NCBI GenBank assembly: GCA_007280515.1
Contig: QYPL01000004.1
Coordinates: forward strand, 62,001 to 126,000
DNA length: 64,000 bases
Source of the DNA: Sediminibacterium sp.
GTDB taxonomy: Bacteria; Bacteroidota; Bacteroidia; Chitinophagales; Chitinophagaceae
Direction of reading: 5' to 3'
The translations under genes and the position numbers were made by a program. Of the stretch, positions 40,849-50,375 are shown one piece after another (the first letter of the stretch is position 1; each line of letters opens with the position of its first letter). The notes beneath the pieces were generated by a model. That model worked only from the letters and a program-made list of their open reading frames with translations, did no database searches and was not told the origin of the DNA.

Positions 40849-41844
40849 GTGGCCCAAAAATTTTCTAAAGAAACATATCTCTATTGGTACGAACTAATGC
40901 AACTAATTCGTCAGTTTGAATCTAAGGCGGAAGAGATGTATAAAATGGCTGGAAAAATCAGAGGGTTTTTCCATGTTTATAATGGACAGGAAGCCATAGC
41001 AGCTGGCTGTATGACAGCTACTAACCAAGAAGACCCCTTCATTACTGGATATCGTGACCATGGTTTGGCCTTGGCTAAAGGATTGAGCCCTAACTCGGCT
41101 ATGGCTGAATTATACGGAAAGGCTACAGGCTGTTCTAAAGGAAAAGGGGGCAGTATGCACCTATTTAGTAAGGAACATTTTTTCTTTGGGGGTCATGGCA
41201 TTGTGGGTGCTCAAATTGGAACAGGTGCCGGTTTAGCTTTTGCAGAACAATACCGTGGTTCAAAAAATGTGGTATTATGCTTTTTTGGCGATGGTGCTGC
41301 AAGACAAGGTATGTTGCATGAGGTATTTAATTTGGCCATGCTTTGGAAATTACCAGTGGTATTTATTTGCGAGAATAACAACTACGCAATGGGTACTTCA
41401 ATTGAAAGAACAAGTAATGTTATTGATATTTATAAATTAGCCGATGCTTATGAAATGCCTTCTGATAAAATAGATGGCATGACAGCAGAAGCCGTTCACG
41501 AAGCGGTGGTAAGAGCTGTGAAAAGAGCCCGTGATGGTGAAGGCCCTACTTTATTAGAAATGAAAACCTATCGATACAGGGGTCACTCTGTATCCGATCC
41601 TCAAAAATACCGTTCTAAAGACGAAGTGGAAGATTACAAAAATCAAGACCCTATTACAAAAGTACATAGCACCATTCTTGAAAATAAATTTGCAACAGCA
41701 GACGAACTGAATGCTATTGATGAAAAAATTGCAGGTATTGTGGAAGCTTCCGTAAAATTTGCAGAAGAAAGCCCATGGCCTGATGATAGTGAATTATTGA
41801 AAGATGTATATATTGATTCATCTTATCCATTTATAGTAGACTAA
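40849..41844 (+). CDS. pdhA: Pyruvate dehydrogenase E1 component alpha subunit (GTG start)
   Basis: GFFHVYNGQEAIAAGCM; GKGGSMHLFSKE; FGDGAARQGMLHEVFNLAMLWKLPVVFICENNNYAMGTS. Confidence 0.95.
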   Translation: MAQKFSKETYLYWYELMQLIRQFESKAEEMYKMAGKIRGFFHVYNGQEAIAAGCMTATNQEDPFITGYRDHGLALAKGLSPNSAMAELYGKATGCSKGKGGSMHLFSKEHFFFGGHGIVGAQIGTGAGLAFAEQYRGSKNVVLCFFGDGAARQGMLHEVFNLAMLWKLPVVFICENNNYAMGTSIERTSNVIDIYKLADAYEMPSDKIDGMTAEAVHEAVVRAVKRARDGEGPTLLEMKTYRYRGHSVSDPQKYRSKDEVEDYKNQDPITKVHSTILENKFATADELNAIDEKIAGIVEASVKFAEESPWPDDSELLKDVYIDSSYPFIVD

Positions 41845-41860
41845 TTTTTAATAAAAATAT

Positions 41861-42514
41861 ATGAGCGAATTACACCAAGAAAAACACCCTTTTGTAGATT
41901 TTGTAAAGAAAAATCAAAAAGTCTTAACCTATACTTTAACTGCTTTAGTAGTGGTTGTATTAGCTTATTTTGGCTATACAGAATTGTATCAAAATCCAAG
42001 AGAAGCTAAAGCTGCAGATACAATGTATACTGCAGAAAAGTATTTTGGTTTAGACTCTTCTAATTATGTACTAAACGGAGATGGCACCAATAAAGGTGTA
42101 TTATATATTATAAAAGAATATAGTGGTACCAAGGCAGCTAATTTAGCTAAATACTATGCTGGTATTAGCTATTACAGAATGAACGATTATAATAAGTCTA
42201 TTGAATATTTAAAGGATTTCTCTACTTCTGCTAAACAAGTACAAGCTATCGCTTACGGAACTATTGGAGACGCTTATTCCGATTTAAAAAAGAACGACGA
42301 AGCAATAGACTATTATAAAAAAGCAGGCGGTCATTTCCCAGAAGATGAAGGTATTTCTTCTGAATATTTATACCGTGCGGCCTCTTTATTAGAATTAAAT
42401 GGTAAGGCAGATGATGCCGTTGAAATATATAAAACAATTAAGTCTAAGTATCCTAAAACAGATAAGGGATTCCAAGCTGATAAATTTATCAATAGATTGA
42501 AGGTTCAGCCTTAG
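41861..42514 (+). CDS. TPR-containing membrane-anchored protein (YfgM-like)
   Basis: N-terminal TM TYTLTALVVVVLAYFGYTEL then TPR repeats. Confidence 0.75.
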   Translation: MSELHQEKHPFVDFVKKNQKVLTYTLTALVVVVLAYFGYTELYQNPREAKAADTMYTAEKYFGLDSSNYVLNGDGTNKGVLYIIKEYSGTKAANLAKYYAGISYYRMNDYNKSIEYLKDFSTSAKQVQAIAYGTIGDAYSDLKKNDEAIDYYKKAGGHFPEDEGISSEYLYRAASLLELNGKADDAVEIYKTIKSKYPKTDKGFQADKFINRLKVQP

Positions 42515-42559
42515 TTTATTTTAGCTTAATTATTACATAAGTATTCTTATTTTTGGTAC

Positions 42560-43279
42560 ATGACAGTTCAGCTATTTATACCTTGTTTTATGGATCAATT
42601 GTATCCGCAAGCTGCTTTTAATACTATTAAAGTATTAGAAAAAGCAGGTTGTAAAGTAAAATACAATGAAAAGCAAACTTGCTGTGGTCAGCCCGCATTT
42701 AATGCAGGCTTTTGGAGTGAGTCCAAAGATGTATGCACCAAATTTGTACAAGACTTTGATGGCGCCGATTATATTGTAAGCCCTAGTGCCAGTTGTACAG
42801 GTTTTGTAAGAAATAATTTTGGTAAAATTTTCGAGAATAATGCCTTTCAAAGTCCTGCAAAAAAAGTAACTAATAGAATTTTTGAGCTTTCAGAATTCTT
42901 GGTTAAAATATTAAATGTAACCGACCTAGGTGCCAAATTTGAAGGCAAGGCTACTTATCACGATAGTTGTGCAGGTTTAAGAGAATGTAATATTAAACAA
43001 GAACCGAGACAATTATTATCGAAAGTGGCTGGTTTGGAATTAGTAGAAATGAATGAAGTAGAAACTTGTTGTGGTTTTGGAGGAAGCTTTGCGGTGAAGT
43101 ATGATACCATTAGTGTATCAATGGCGGATCAAAAAATTGAAAATATAATTAATACTAAAGCCGAATATTTAATTAGCACCGATTCAAGTTGTTTAATGCA
43201 TTTAGATGGCCGTTTAAAATTCAATGGTAATAATGTACAAATACTACATTTAGCGGATGTATTAGCGAGTGGGTATTAA
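42560..43279 (+). CDS. CCG-domain Fe-S protein, LutA/YkgE-like
   Basis: QTCCGQPAFNAG; CHDSCAGLRE-type YHDSCAGLREC; ETCCGFGGSFAVKY. Confidence 0.88.
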   Translation: MTVQLFIPCFMDQLYPQAAFNTIKVLEKAGCKVKYNEKQTCCGQPAFNAGFWSESKDVCTKFVQDFDGADYIVSPSASCTGFVRNNFGKIFENNAFQSPAKKVTNRIFELSEFLVKILNVTDLGAKFEGKATYHDSCAGLRECNIKQEPRQLLSKVAGLELVEMNEVETCCGFGGSFAVKYDTISVSMADQKIENIINTKAEYLISTDSSCLMHLDGRLKFNGNNVQILHLADVLASGY

Positions 43280-43299
43280 TCCCCTATTATTTTAGAAGC

Positions 43300-43347
43300 T
43301 TACTAAACTTTTAAATTACCTATCTTTAAAATTACTACACTTTCAAA
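43300..43347. repeat. 16-bp tandem repeat, 3 units
   Basis: TTACTAAACTTTTAAA / TTACCTATCTTTAAAA / TTACTACACTTTCAAA. Confidence 0.85.
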
Positions 43348-43358
43348 ACTATTTCCCT

Positions 43359-43769
43359 ATGGCCTATTGGTTAATTAAATCAGAACCTTTCAAATATTCT
43401 TGGGATCAGTTTGTCAAAGACAAAAAAACATTTTGGGATGGTGTAAGAAATTATGGCGCCCGCAATAATTTAAGGTCAATGAAAAAAGGCGACCTAGCTT
43501 TTTGGTACCATAGTAATGAAGGCATGGAAATTGTAGGCATTGCTAAAGTGGTTAAAGAATCTTATCAAGACCCTACCACAGAAGAAACCGCTTGGTTAGC
43601 TGTAGACTTTGCGCCACATGAAAAGTTAAAACATCCTGTTAAATTATCCGATGTGAAAGCCAATACCAATTTAGCGAATATGGCCTTGGTTAAATTAGGA
43701 CGATTATCGGTACAACCTGTTACAGATAAAGAGTGGAAGGAAGTAATGAAAATGAGCCAGGGTAAGTAA
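43359..43769 (+). CDS. EVE domain protein
   Basis: MAYWLIKSEPFKYSWDQFVKDKKTFWDGVRNYGARNNLRSMKKGDLAFWYHSNE. Confidence 0.93.
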   Translation: MAYWLIKSEPFKYSWDQFVKDKKTFWDGVRNYGARNNLRSMKKGDLAFWYHSNEGMEIVGIAKVVKESYQDPTTEETAWLAVDFAPHEKLKHPVKLSDVKANTNLANMALVKLGRLSVQPVTDKEWKEVMKMSQGK

Positions 43770-43793
43770 GTACCTTAATAATAATTGGGGGTA

Positions 43794-45026
43794 TTACTTA
43801 AAAAATACATAGCCAATAAGTATGGCAATGACCACTCCTATTATATCGGCAAAAATTCCTGCCCATAAAGCATACCTTACTTTTTTAATGCCTACACTTC
43901 CAAAATAAAGTGCAATTATATAAAATGTAGTATCTGCAGAACCCTGAAAAATGGACGCTAATTTACCCACAAAAGAATCGGGCCCTTGGGTTTGAAATAT
44001 ATCTAACATCATTCCTCTAGCCCCACTCCCACTGAGTGGTTTCATGATAGCAACTGGGAGCGCTCCTATAAATTCTGTATTCATTCCCGTTAATTGAATT
44101 AAATAAGTAATAGCATTTAAAATATAATTCATGGCACCGCTATCTCTAAATACACGAATAGCCACTAACATAGCTACTAAATAAGGTATGATTTTAATAA
44201 TTACCTCAAAACCATTTTTAGCACCTTCAATAAAGGCGTCAAATACAGATACTTTTTTATAAGCACCTCCTAGTATAATAGCTACAATAATAACTAGTAA
44301 TAATCCACTACCTATTACTTTAGAAAAAATTTCTTTATTAGCAGAACTCAAAGAGTTCACTCCAAATAGTACACCCGCCATTATTAATATTAAACCTACT
44401 AACCAACTAATTAATACCTTATCCCATTTTAATTTTTGATAAAATCCTACCATTAATATGGAAGCCAAAGTAGTTCCAATAGTAGCTAAAACGCAGGGTA
44501 TAAAAATACTAGCTGCATCTTGAGAGCCTGCTGCTAACCTATAAGATATAATGGTTAAAGGAATTATGGTAAGTCCACTGGTATGTAAAACCAAAAACAT
44601 AATTTGAGCATTGGTGGCCTTTTCTTTTTCGGGGTTTAAACTTTGTAAACTCTCCATGGCTTTTAAACCAAAAGGAGTGGCTGCATTATCTAATCCTAAC
44701 ATATTGGCAGAAAAATTCATCACCATCTGGCCCATGGCTGGATGATTGGCGGGTACTTCTGGGAATAAACGACTCAGAAATGGATTCATCCATTTGGCTA
44801 GCTTTTGAATAGCACCAGCTTTTTCAGCAATATTCATAAGACCTAAGAAAAAGACCATGGTGCCTGCTAGTGGGAAGGCAACATCGATTACAGAGGACTT
44901 TGCCGAATCAAAGATACCATCGGCTAATAACTTGAAAATGGTCGTATCGCCCAAAAAAACTAGTTTACATAGGGCAATTATAAAGGCAATTACAAAAAAA
45001 GCCATCCAAATAATATTCAAGGCCAT
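43794..45026 (-). CDS. SpmA-SpmB-type nucleoside recognition (Gate) domain membrane protein
   Basis: MNFSANMLGLDNAATPFGLKAMESLQ; LPVAIMKPLSGSGARGMMLDIF; STADTTFYIIALYFGSV-like tail. Confidence 0.88.
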   Translation of the reverse strand: MALNIIWMAFFVIAFIIALCKLVFLGDTTIFKLLADGIFDSAKSSVIDVAFPLAGTMVFFLGLMNIAEKAGAIQKLAKWMNPFLSRLFPEVPANHPAMGQMVMNFSANMLGLDNAATPFGLKAMESLQSLNPEKEKATNAQIMFLVLHTSGLTIIPLTIISYRLAAGSQDAASIFIPCVLATIGTTLASILMVGFYQKLKWDKVLISWLVGLILIMAGVLFGVNSLSSANKEIFSKVIGSGLLLVIIVAIILGGAYKKVSVFDAFIEGAKNGFEVIIKIIPYLVAMLVAIRVFRDSGAMNYILNAITYLIQLTGMNTEFIGALPVAIMKPLSGSGARGMMLDIFQTQGPDSFVGKLASIFQGSADTTFYIIALYFGSVGIKKVRYALWAGIFADIIGVVIAILIGYVFFK

Positions 45027-45074
45027 AATCTATTGTTTATGGTTCTAATATAGTCAATTTTGAGTTTAGAATTG

Positions 45075-45082
45075 TATTTTTG
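45075..45082 (+). promoter_or_regulatory. -7 element TATTTTTG of ychF
   Basis: TAnnTTTG match 22 nt upstream of ATG 45105. Confidence 0.45.
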
Positions 45083-45104
45083 CGCTCTTAAAACAATAGA
45101 AATT

Positions 45105-46202
45105 ATGGCTTTACAGGCAGGGATTGTGGGATTACCCAATGTAGGAAAATCGACCTTATTTAATGCAGTTAGTAATAGTGCAAAAGCACAGGCAAGTAAT
45201 TACAGATTCTGTACCATTGAACCCAATGTAGGTTTAGTGGATGTACCTGATAATAGATTGCAACAATTGGCTGATTTAATTATTCCCAATAAAATTGTCC
45301 CTACTCAATTAGAAATAGTAGACATTGCTGGTTTAGTAAAAGGGGCAAGTAAGGGCGAAGGTTTAGGTAATAAATTCTTAGCCAATATTAGAGAAGTGAG
45401 TGCCGTGATACATGTGATCAGATGTTTTGAAGATGAAAATGTATTAAGAGAAGAAGGTGCTATTAACCCTATTGCCGATAAAGAAATTATTGAAACTGAA
45501 TTACAGTTAAAAGATTTAGATAGCGTAGATAGGAAAATTCAACGCTGCGAGAAAATGGCTAAAACCGATCCTAAGGCTAAAGTGGAATTAGAAGTTTTAC
45601 AAAAATGTAAAATACACTTAGAGCAAGGAAAAAGTATTCGTTCATTGGATTTGTCTAAAGAAGATAAACTAGCTATTGCAGATAGTTTTTTATTAACTGA
45701 AAAACCGGTTATGTATGTAGCCAATGTGGATGAGGCTTCCATGCATACAGGAAATAAGTTCTCAGCCATGTTGGTTGAAATGGCCAAAGCAGATGGTGCG
45801 GAAGTAATTGTAATGTGTAATAATATTGAATCGCAGATTGCAGAACTCGAAGACCCTGCAGATAGAGCGGTATTTATGGATGAATATAAAATGACTGAAC
45901 CTGCTCTAAACCGTTTAATTCAGTCGGCTTATAAATTATTAAACTTGGAAACTTATTTTACAGCAGGGGTGCAAGAGGTACGCGCTTGGACTGTTGGCAA
46001 AGGCTGGAAAGCTCCACAAGCTGCTAGTGTCATTCACACCGATTTTGAAAAAGGTTTTATTAAAGCAGAAGTAATTGCTTTTGATGATTTTATTAAATTC
46101 AAAAGTGAAGCCGCTTGTAGAGAAAATGGGAAATTAAGAATTGAAGGAAAAGAATATATTGTGAAAGATGGAGATGTGATGCATTTCAGATTTAACGTGT
46201 AA
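45105..46202 (+). CDS. ychF: Redox-regulated GTPase/ATPase YchF
   Basis: MALQAGIVGLPNVGKSTLFNAVSNS; DIAGLVKGASKGEGLGNKFLANIRE. Confidence 0.97.
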   Translation: MALQAGIVGLPNVGKSTLFNAVSNSAKAQASNYRFCTIEPNVGLVDVPDNRLQQLADLIIPNKIVPTQLEIVDIAGLVKGASKGEGLGNKFLANIREVSAVIHVIRCFEDENVLREEGAINPIADKEIIETELQLKDLDSVDRKIQRCEKMAKTDPKAKVELEVLQKCKIHLEQGKSIRSLDLSKEDKLAIADSFLLTEKPVMYVANVDEASMHTGNKFSAMLVEMAKADGAEVIVMCNNIESQIAELEDPADRAVFMDEYKMTEPALNRLIQSAYKLLNLETYFTAGVQEVRAWTVGKGWKAPQAASVIHTDFEKGFIKAEVIAFDDFIKFKSEAACRENGKLRIEGKEYIVKDGDVMHFRFNV

Positions 46203-46247
46203 TTTTACAGTAGAGCAAAATAGTATACTAGATCAGATTAAATAGCA

Positions 46248-47057
46248 ATGAATAAACAAGCCTCTATATTATTGGTTTTATTTACGACTGCCTTCTTCGC
46301 ATGTAATACGGATAATAATGATGTGAATAATGAAAATGCCATACCTGCCCCTACTGCTATTTCTTACGAAGTCGTAAAGGTTTACCCTCATGATACAAGT
46401 TCTTATACACAAGGTTTAGAATGGTCTGGCAATAAATTATTAGAAAGTACAGGACTTGAAGGAAAAAGTTTTTTGCAAATGCTTGATTCCAATATGAAGC
46501 TAGTAGGTAGTAAAGTAAAATTAGACAAAGAATATTTTGGAGAAGGCAGTACTCTTTTTCAAGATAAAATTTATCAACTTACTTGGAAAAGTCATAAAGT
46601 TTTTGTTTATGATGCCAAAACATTCAAAAAGATAAACGAGTTATACTGGCCCTATGAAGGTTGGGGACTCACACATAACGATACCTCCTTAATTGTTTCT
46701 ACTGGCGAAAGCAATATCTATTTTGTAGATCCCCTACATTTTGCCATACAGAAAACATTGGGTGTCTTTAATAACTATGGTTATTTGAGTAATATAAACG
46801 AACTAGAATATGTGAATGGTCAACTATTTGCGAATATCTATGGTCGTAACGAAGTAGTTGTAATTGATATAGTTAGTGGGCAAGTAAAAAGCAGTATCGA
46901 TTTTACGAATATACTTTCTCAAGCGGGTGTAAAATATAATCCTTTAAGTATTGATGCTGGCTATGTACTCAATGGCATTGCTTATCAGCCTAATAAAAAA
47001 ACTTTCTTTGTAACAGGAAAATGCTGGCCTGTTTTGGTGGAAATTCGGTTGCGTTAG
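46248..47057 (+). CDS. Glutaminyl-peptide cyclotransferase lipoprotein
   Basis: Lipobox FFACNTD; YPHDTSSYTQGLEW; TWKSHKVFVYDAKTF; LNGIAYQPNKKTFFVTGKCWPVLVEI. Confidence 0.93.
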   Translation: MNKQASILLVLFTTAFFACNTDNNDVNNENAIPAPTAISYEVVKVYPHDTSSYTQGLEWSGNKLLESTGLEGKSFLQMLDSNMKLVGSKVKLDKEYFGEGSTLFQDKIYQLTWKSHKVFVYDAKTFKKINELYWPYEGWGLTHNDTSLIVSTGESNIYFVDPLHFAIQKTLGVFNNYGYLSNINELEYVNGQLFANIYGRNEVVVIDIVSGQVKSSIDFTNILSQAGVKYNPLSIDAGYVLNGIAYQPNKKTFFVTGKCWPVLVEIRLR

Positions 47058-47971
47058 AAATTTTGCTCTATTTTTTTTATTTCATAAATAATAGAGCTTC
47101 CTTTGTCTGCATTGCGTAAAGCAGTTAAATTGGAAATACAGCCAATGAAAAAAGCGCGCAACATTCCTAGCATTCCAGATTCTTTATATTTTTCACTTAG
47201 CAGGCTTACATAAAAGCTATCGAACCACATGGGCAGCTTTTGCACAATACTCATTTTATGTTTTTTGGCTAAATAATGCATCGACAAAGGAGAGAAATGA
47301 TATAAATGTCTTGGTACATCATAGGCAGCCCAGTATTTTTTATAAAAACCTGCATCATAGCTTGTGTAATTCGGTACAGCAATGACAAGTCGACCATTTG
47401 GTTTCAATAATCTATGAAATATCTTCATATACTCATTTAAATCATGTACATGTTCTAATACATGCCATAAAGTAATCACTTCAAAACTAGCGCTGTCTAA
47501 ATCATTTAGTTTTTCGATGGGTAGTAACTGAATATTATAATTTTCAAGTGCTTTATTTCTACTAGATTCATTGGGTTCTAAAGCAGTCACTTTCCAGCCT
47601 TTTTTAGACATTGAATGAGCAAATGCTCCAGTACCAGCGCCTACTTCAAGTAATTGACCCTTATGGCCTGTAAATAGAGATTGTACCCAATTCGTCTTCT
47701 GTGTAAGTGTAATATTTCTTACTTTATGATAGATTTGATTTACCAAGCCTTCTTTTGAATCGGTATGTGATATATAAGATGGGAAATTATAATAAGGTGT
47801 AATGGCTTCTTTACTTGGTGCTGGATCGGTATATTCTAATGTACAATGGGAACATTGAATAATTTGAAAATCTTCCCCTGTAAGTGAGTAATCCTTGGTA
47901 TACAGTAATGTTGAAATGTCTTCTTTATTACAAATGGGACAAGGTGAAAATTGTTTATTATTTTCAAGCAT
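47054..47971 (-). CDS. Class I SAM-dependent methyltransferase with N-terminal Cys motif
   Basis: CPICNKEDISTLLYTKDYSLTGEDFQIIQCSHC; LLEVGAGTGAFAHSM; WHVLEHVHDLNEYM. Confidence 0.9.
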   Translation of the reverse strand: MLENNKQFSPCPICNKEDISTLLYTKDYSLTGEDFQIIQCSHCTLEYTDPAPSKEAITPYYNFPSYISHTDSKEGLVNQIYHKVRNITLTQKTNWVQSLFTGHKGQLLEVGAGTGAFAHSMSKKGWKVTALEPNESSRNKALENYNIQLLPIEKLNDLDSASFEVITLWHVLEHVHDLNEYMKIFHRLLKPNGRLVIAVPNYTSYDAGFYKKYWAAYDVPRHLYHFSPLSMHYLAKKHKMSIVQKLPMWFDSFYVSLLSEKYKESGMLGMLRAFFIGCISNLTALRNADKGSSIIYEIKKIEQNF

Positions 47972-47973
47972 AT

Positions 47974-48456
47974 TTAAAAAGATTTAAATACTATAGCAGC
48001 TATGGCTATGATGGATAAAACAAGCGCTATCCATTGCCATTGAATAGATTTTTGTTTTTCCAATTCTTCATTTGCATTAATGGGACTAATGGTAATGTCT
48101 TTGTAATAATGGTTTGATGTAAAATTACTTACCCACGTATACTCGTTATTATTTTTTTCTACACTTCCTAAATTCCCAATAGATAAACTTGTCTCTTTCG
48201 CTTCAAAACTATTTTGTAAAAATTGGTCAAATTGAATATTTGCTTGTTCGTTAGAAATAGATAAAGCTTCTGACAAATAGTTATAAAAATGGGAGTTGGG
48301 TTTCTTTTTATCAGTTGAAAATAAAATAGTTACTTCGGGTGCATGTAAGGTATCTCCTATCCAACTTGCTGGCTTTTTACTCAAATGTAGTGTACCAACA
48401 TTAGTAAGCACTAATTCATTGTTTTGTATAAAATATTGTTCAAGAATTTTTTCCAT
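47974..48456 (-). CDS. HU-like (CCDC81-type) domain protein with C-terminal TM
   Basis: VLTNVGTLHLSKKPASWIGDTLHAPEVTILFSTDKKKPNSHFYNYLSEALSISNEQANIQFDQFL, then TM WQWIALVLSIIAIAAIVF. Confidence 0.6.
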   Translation of the reverse strand: MEKILEQYFIQNNELVLTNVGTLHLSKKPASWIGDTLHAPEVTILFSTDKKKPNSHFYNYLSEALSISNEQANIQFDQFLQNSFEAKETSLSIGNLGSVEKNNNEYTWVSNFTSNHYYKDITISPINANEELEKQKSIQWQWIALVLSIIAIAAIVFKSF

Positions 48457-48458
48457 AG

Positions 48459-50369
48459 TTATTTATGAAACGAATATACGATACCAGCAATTAATTGTAC
48501 TCCTAAAGAGGGATATTCTGCCCAACGTTGATACTTTTTATCTAATAAGTTCTCCCCTTTTGCCCAGGCCTTCAAGTGCGTGGTTAATTGATAATTAAAG
48601 GAGGCGTTTAAAACCAGCGTGTTCTTTAAATCATAAGCATTATTGGCATCATTTTGGAAGGAAGCGCCTGTCCAATATTGCATACCCCCATCTATTGACC
48701 ATTTTTTTCTAGGAAACCAACTAAGCGCTCCATTAAGATTCAAAGGTAAAATCCCCCAAGCATTAGTATTTTCCTTGATGGAATTAAATTGAATATACTT
48801 AGCATTTGCTTTTAGAATAAATTGGTTGCTTATTTGATAACGCATGGAAGAAACAAATTCTAAAGTAACGGCTCTATTTTCAAATATAGGTTGGTATTGT
48901 AAACCCAAAAATTGCGATTTAGCTACATTATTGATTCTGTTAAAAAAAGGTATATTATGATAATCATTTAAAGATAACCCAAAACTATATTGTAATGATT
49001 TAGATGCATTAATATAAAGATCTAATGCCTTTTTCTCTTGGGTAGTAATTTTTAAAATAGTGGGTGCAGCTAACCATGGATTTATCATAGATAGACTAGC
49101 ATAATTATTATTGGTTAAAATAGTTTGCCAATTAGCCACTAATAAATAATTAGTATCATTTAATTTTTTACTAAACTGTACAAGGGGAAATAAAGCAAAT
49201 TCTTTAGTAGTGAAACTAGGGTTAACACCTACTTTAATACTAGCATTCCATTTATTTAGTTCAATAGAGGGTTGAATTATAAATATTGAATTAGTCTGAT
49301 TCGCATAGTTGGTATGTGAATACTTATTATAATTATAACTAAAATCTAAATTAAATTTACCAGTACCTTTTAATGTAAAGCTTATTGGGTTGAACATTTC
49401 TACCCATATATTATTGGTAGAGGCAAGCCCTTTAAAATTTTCAAATTTAATAGTGGGATTAAATAGTTTATTTAAGACCTTATTACTAGAATTTTCATTC
49501 ACCCATTTAATAGAAGTTCCAAACAGCGTAAAGGGTTGTGCGTAGTCTGCTAAGGATAAACTACTGTTATCTGGTACTAAACCAAACCTGTAGCGCTGCG
49601 TATTTTGGTAAAATGCTTCTGTTTGAATAGCATTATTTTGATTCATTTTTATATTACCAATATATGCAAAATTTTTATGGGTAAACTGCTGAAGATATTG
49701 AATACCATTAGATGTTTCAAAACTAGCCTCAAAGGCATGTGAATGCTTATTTTCATCTACTGCATTATAGCTAGCTTCAAAAAACTGATTGTTATAATTA
49801 CCGAATCCAACTTTTAAATTAGTGGTATTAACTGGGAAAGAAGTCTCATTTTCTTTGTAAGATCTTGGGATTAAAGAGATAGGTCTATATTGAAAGCTTA
49901 AATTTTGAGTGGGTACTTGATAATTTAGCGATGTAAAAGTTGTATCGGTTTGATTCGCCGCTTTTGTGAAATTTAATTTTGCAATATTTTTAAGTTGTGG
50001 CTTAAAGGCTGAAATAATACTCACTTCTTTTTCAGGAATAGTATCGAGCTTGGGTGTTGCTATATTCTTGGTTGTTAAAAGTTTAGATAAATCGGCGGTT
50101 TCAATATTTAAATTAGCTGCATTTTTTCTACGCAGGACTTTATTGTTCATTTTATAGTTCGCAGTAATTTTACTTTTACTAACATTTTTTTTCTTACTTA
50201 TCTTTTTACTTTTATTTGCCTTAGCAGATTTCTTTTTTTTATTAGTAGCTACTTTTTTACCGGCAGTAGTAATATTTGCCTTTTTCTTATTTGTTTGCTG
50301 GGCATTACCCACTGTTAAGAAACATACAATACAAATGAATAAAAAACTATATTTTAAAAAATACTTCAT
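48459..50369 (-). CDS. TonB-receptor-like outer-membrane beta-barrel with Lys-rich N-terminus
   Basis: Signal peptide; NLLDKKYQRWAEYPSLGVQLIAGIVYSF receptor-type C-terminus. Confidence 0.75.
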   Translation of the reverse strand: MKYFLKYSFLFICIVCFLTVGNAQQTNKKKANITTAGKKVATNKKKKSAKANKSKKISKKKNVSKSKITANYKMNNKVLRRKNAANLNIETADLSKLLTTKNIATPKLDTIPEKEVSIISAFKPQLKNIAKLNFTKAANQTDTTFTSLNYQVPTQNLSFQYRPISLIPRSYKENETSFPVNTTNLKVGFGNYNNQFFEASYNAVDENKHSHAFEASFETSNGIQYLQQFTHKNFAYIGNIKMNQNNAIQTEAFYQNTQRYRFGLVPDNSSLSLADYAQPFTLFGTSIKWVNENSSNKVLNKLFNPTIKFENFKGLASTNNIWVEMFNPISFTLKGTGKFNLDFSYNYNKYSHTNYANQTNSIFIIQPSIELNKWNASIKVGVNPSFTTKEFALFPLVQFSKKLNDTNYLLVANWQTILTNNNYASLSMINPWLAAPTILKITTQEKKALDLYINASKSLQYSFGLSLNDYHNIPFFNRINNVAKSQFLGLQYQPIFENRAVTLEFVSSMRYQISNQFILKANAKYIQFNSIKENTNAWGILPLNLNGALSWFPRKKWSIDGGMQYWTGASFQNDANNAYDLKNTLVLNASFNYQLTTHLKAWAKGENLLDKKYQRWAEYPSLGVQLIAGIVYSFHK

Positions 50370-50375
50370 AATGGG

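Noticed and set aside
48296-48598. 100-aa plus-strand ORF across the HU-like/barrel junction
   Set aside because: Antisense to two well-supported genes; no family signature.
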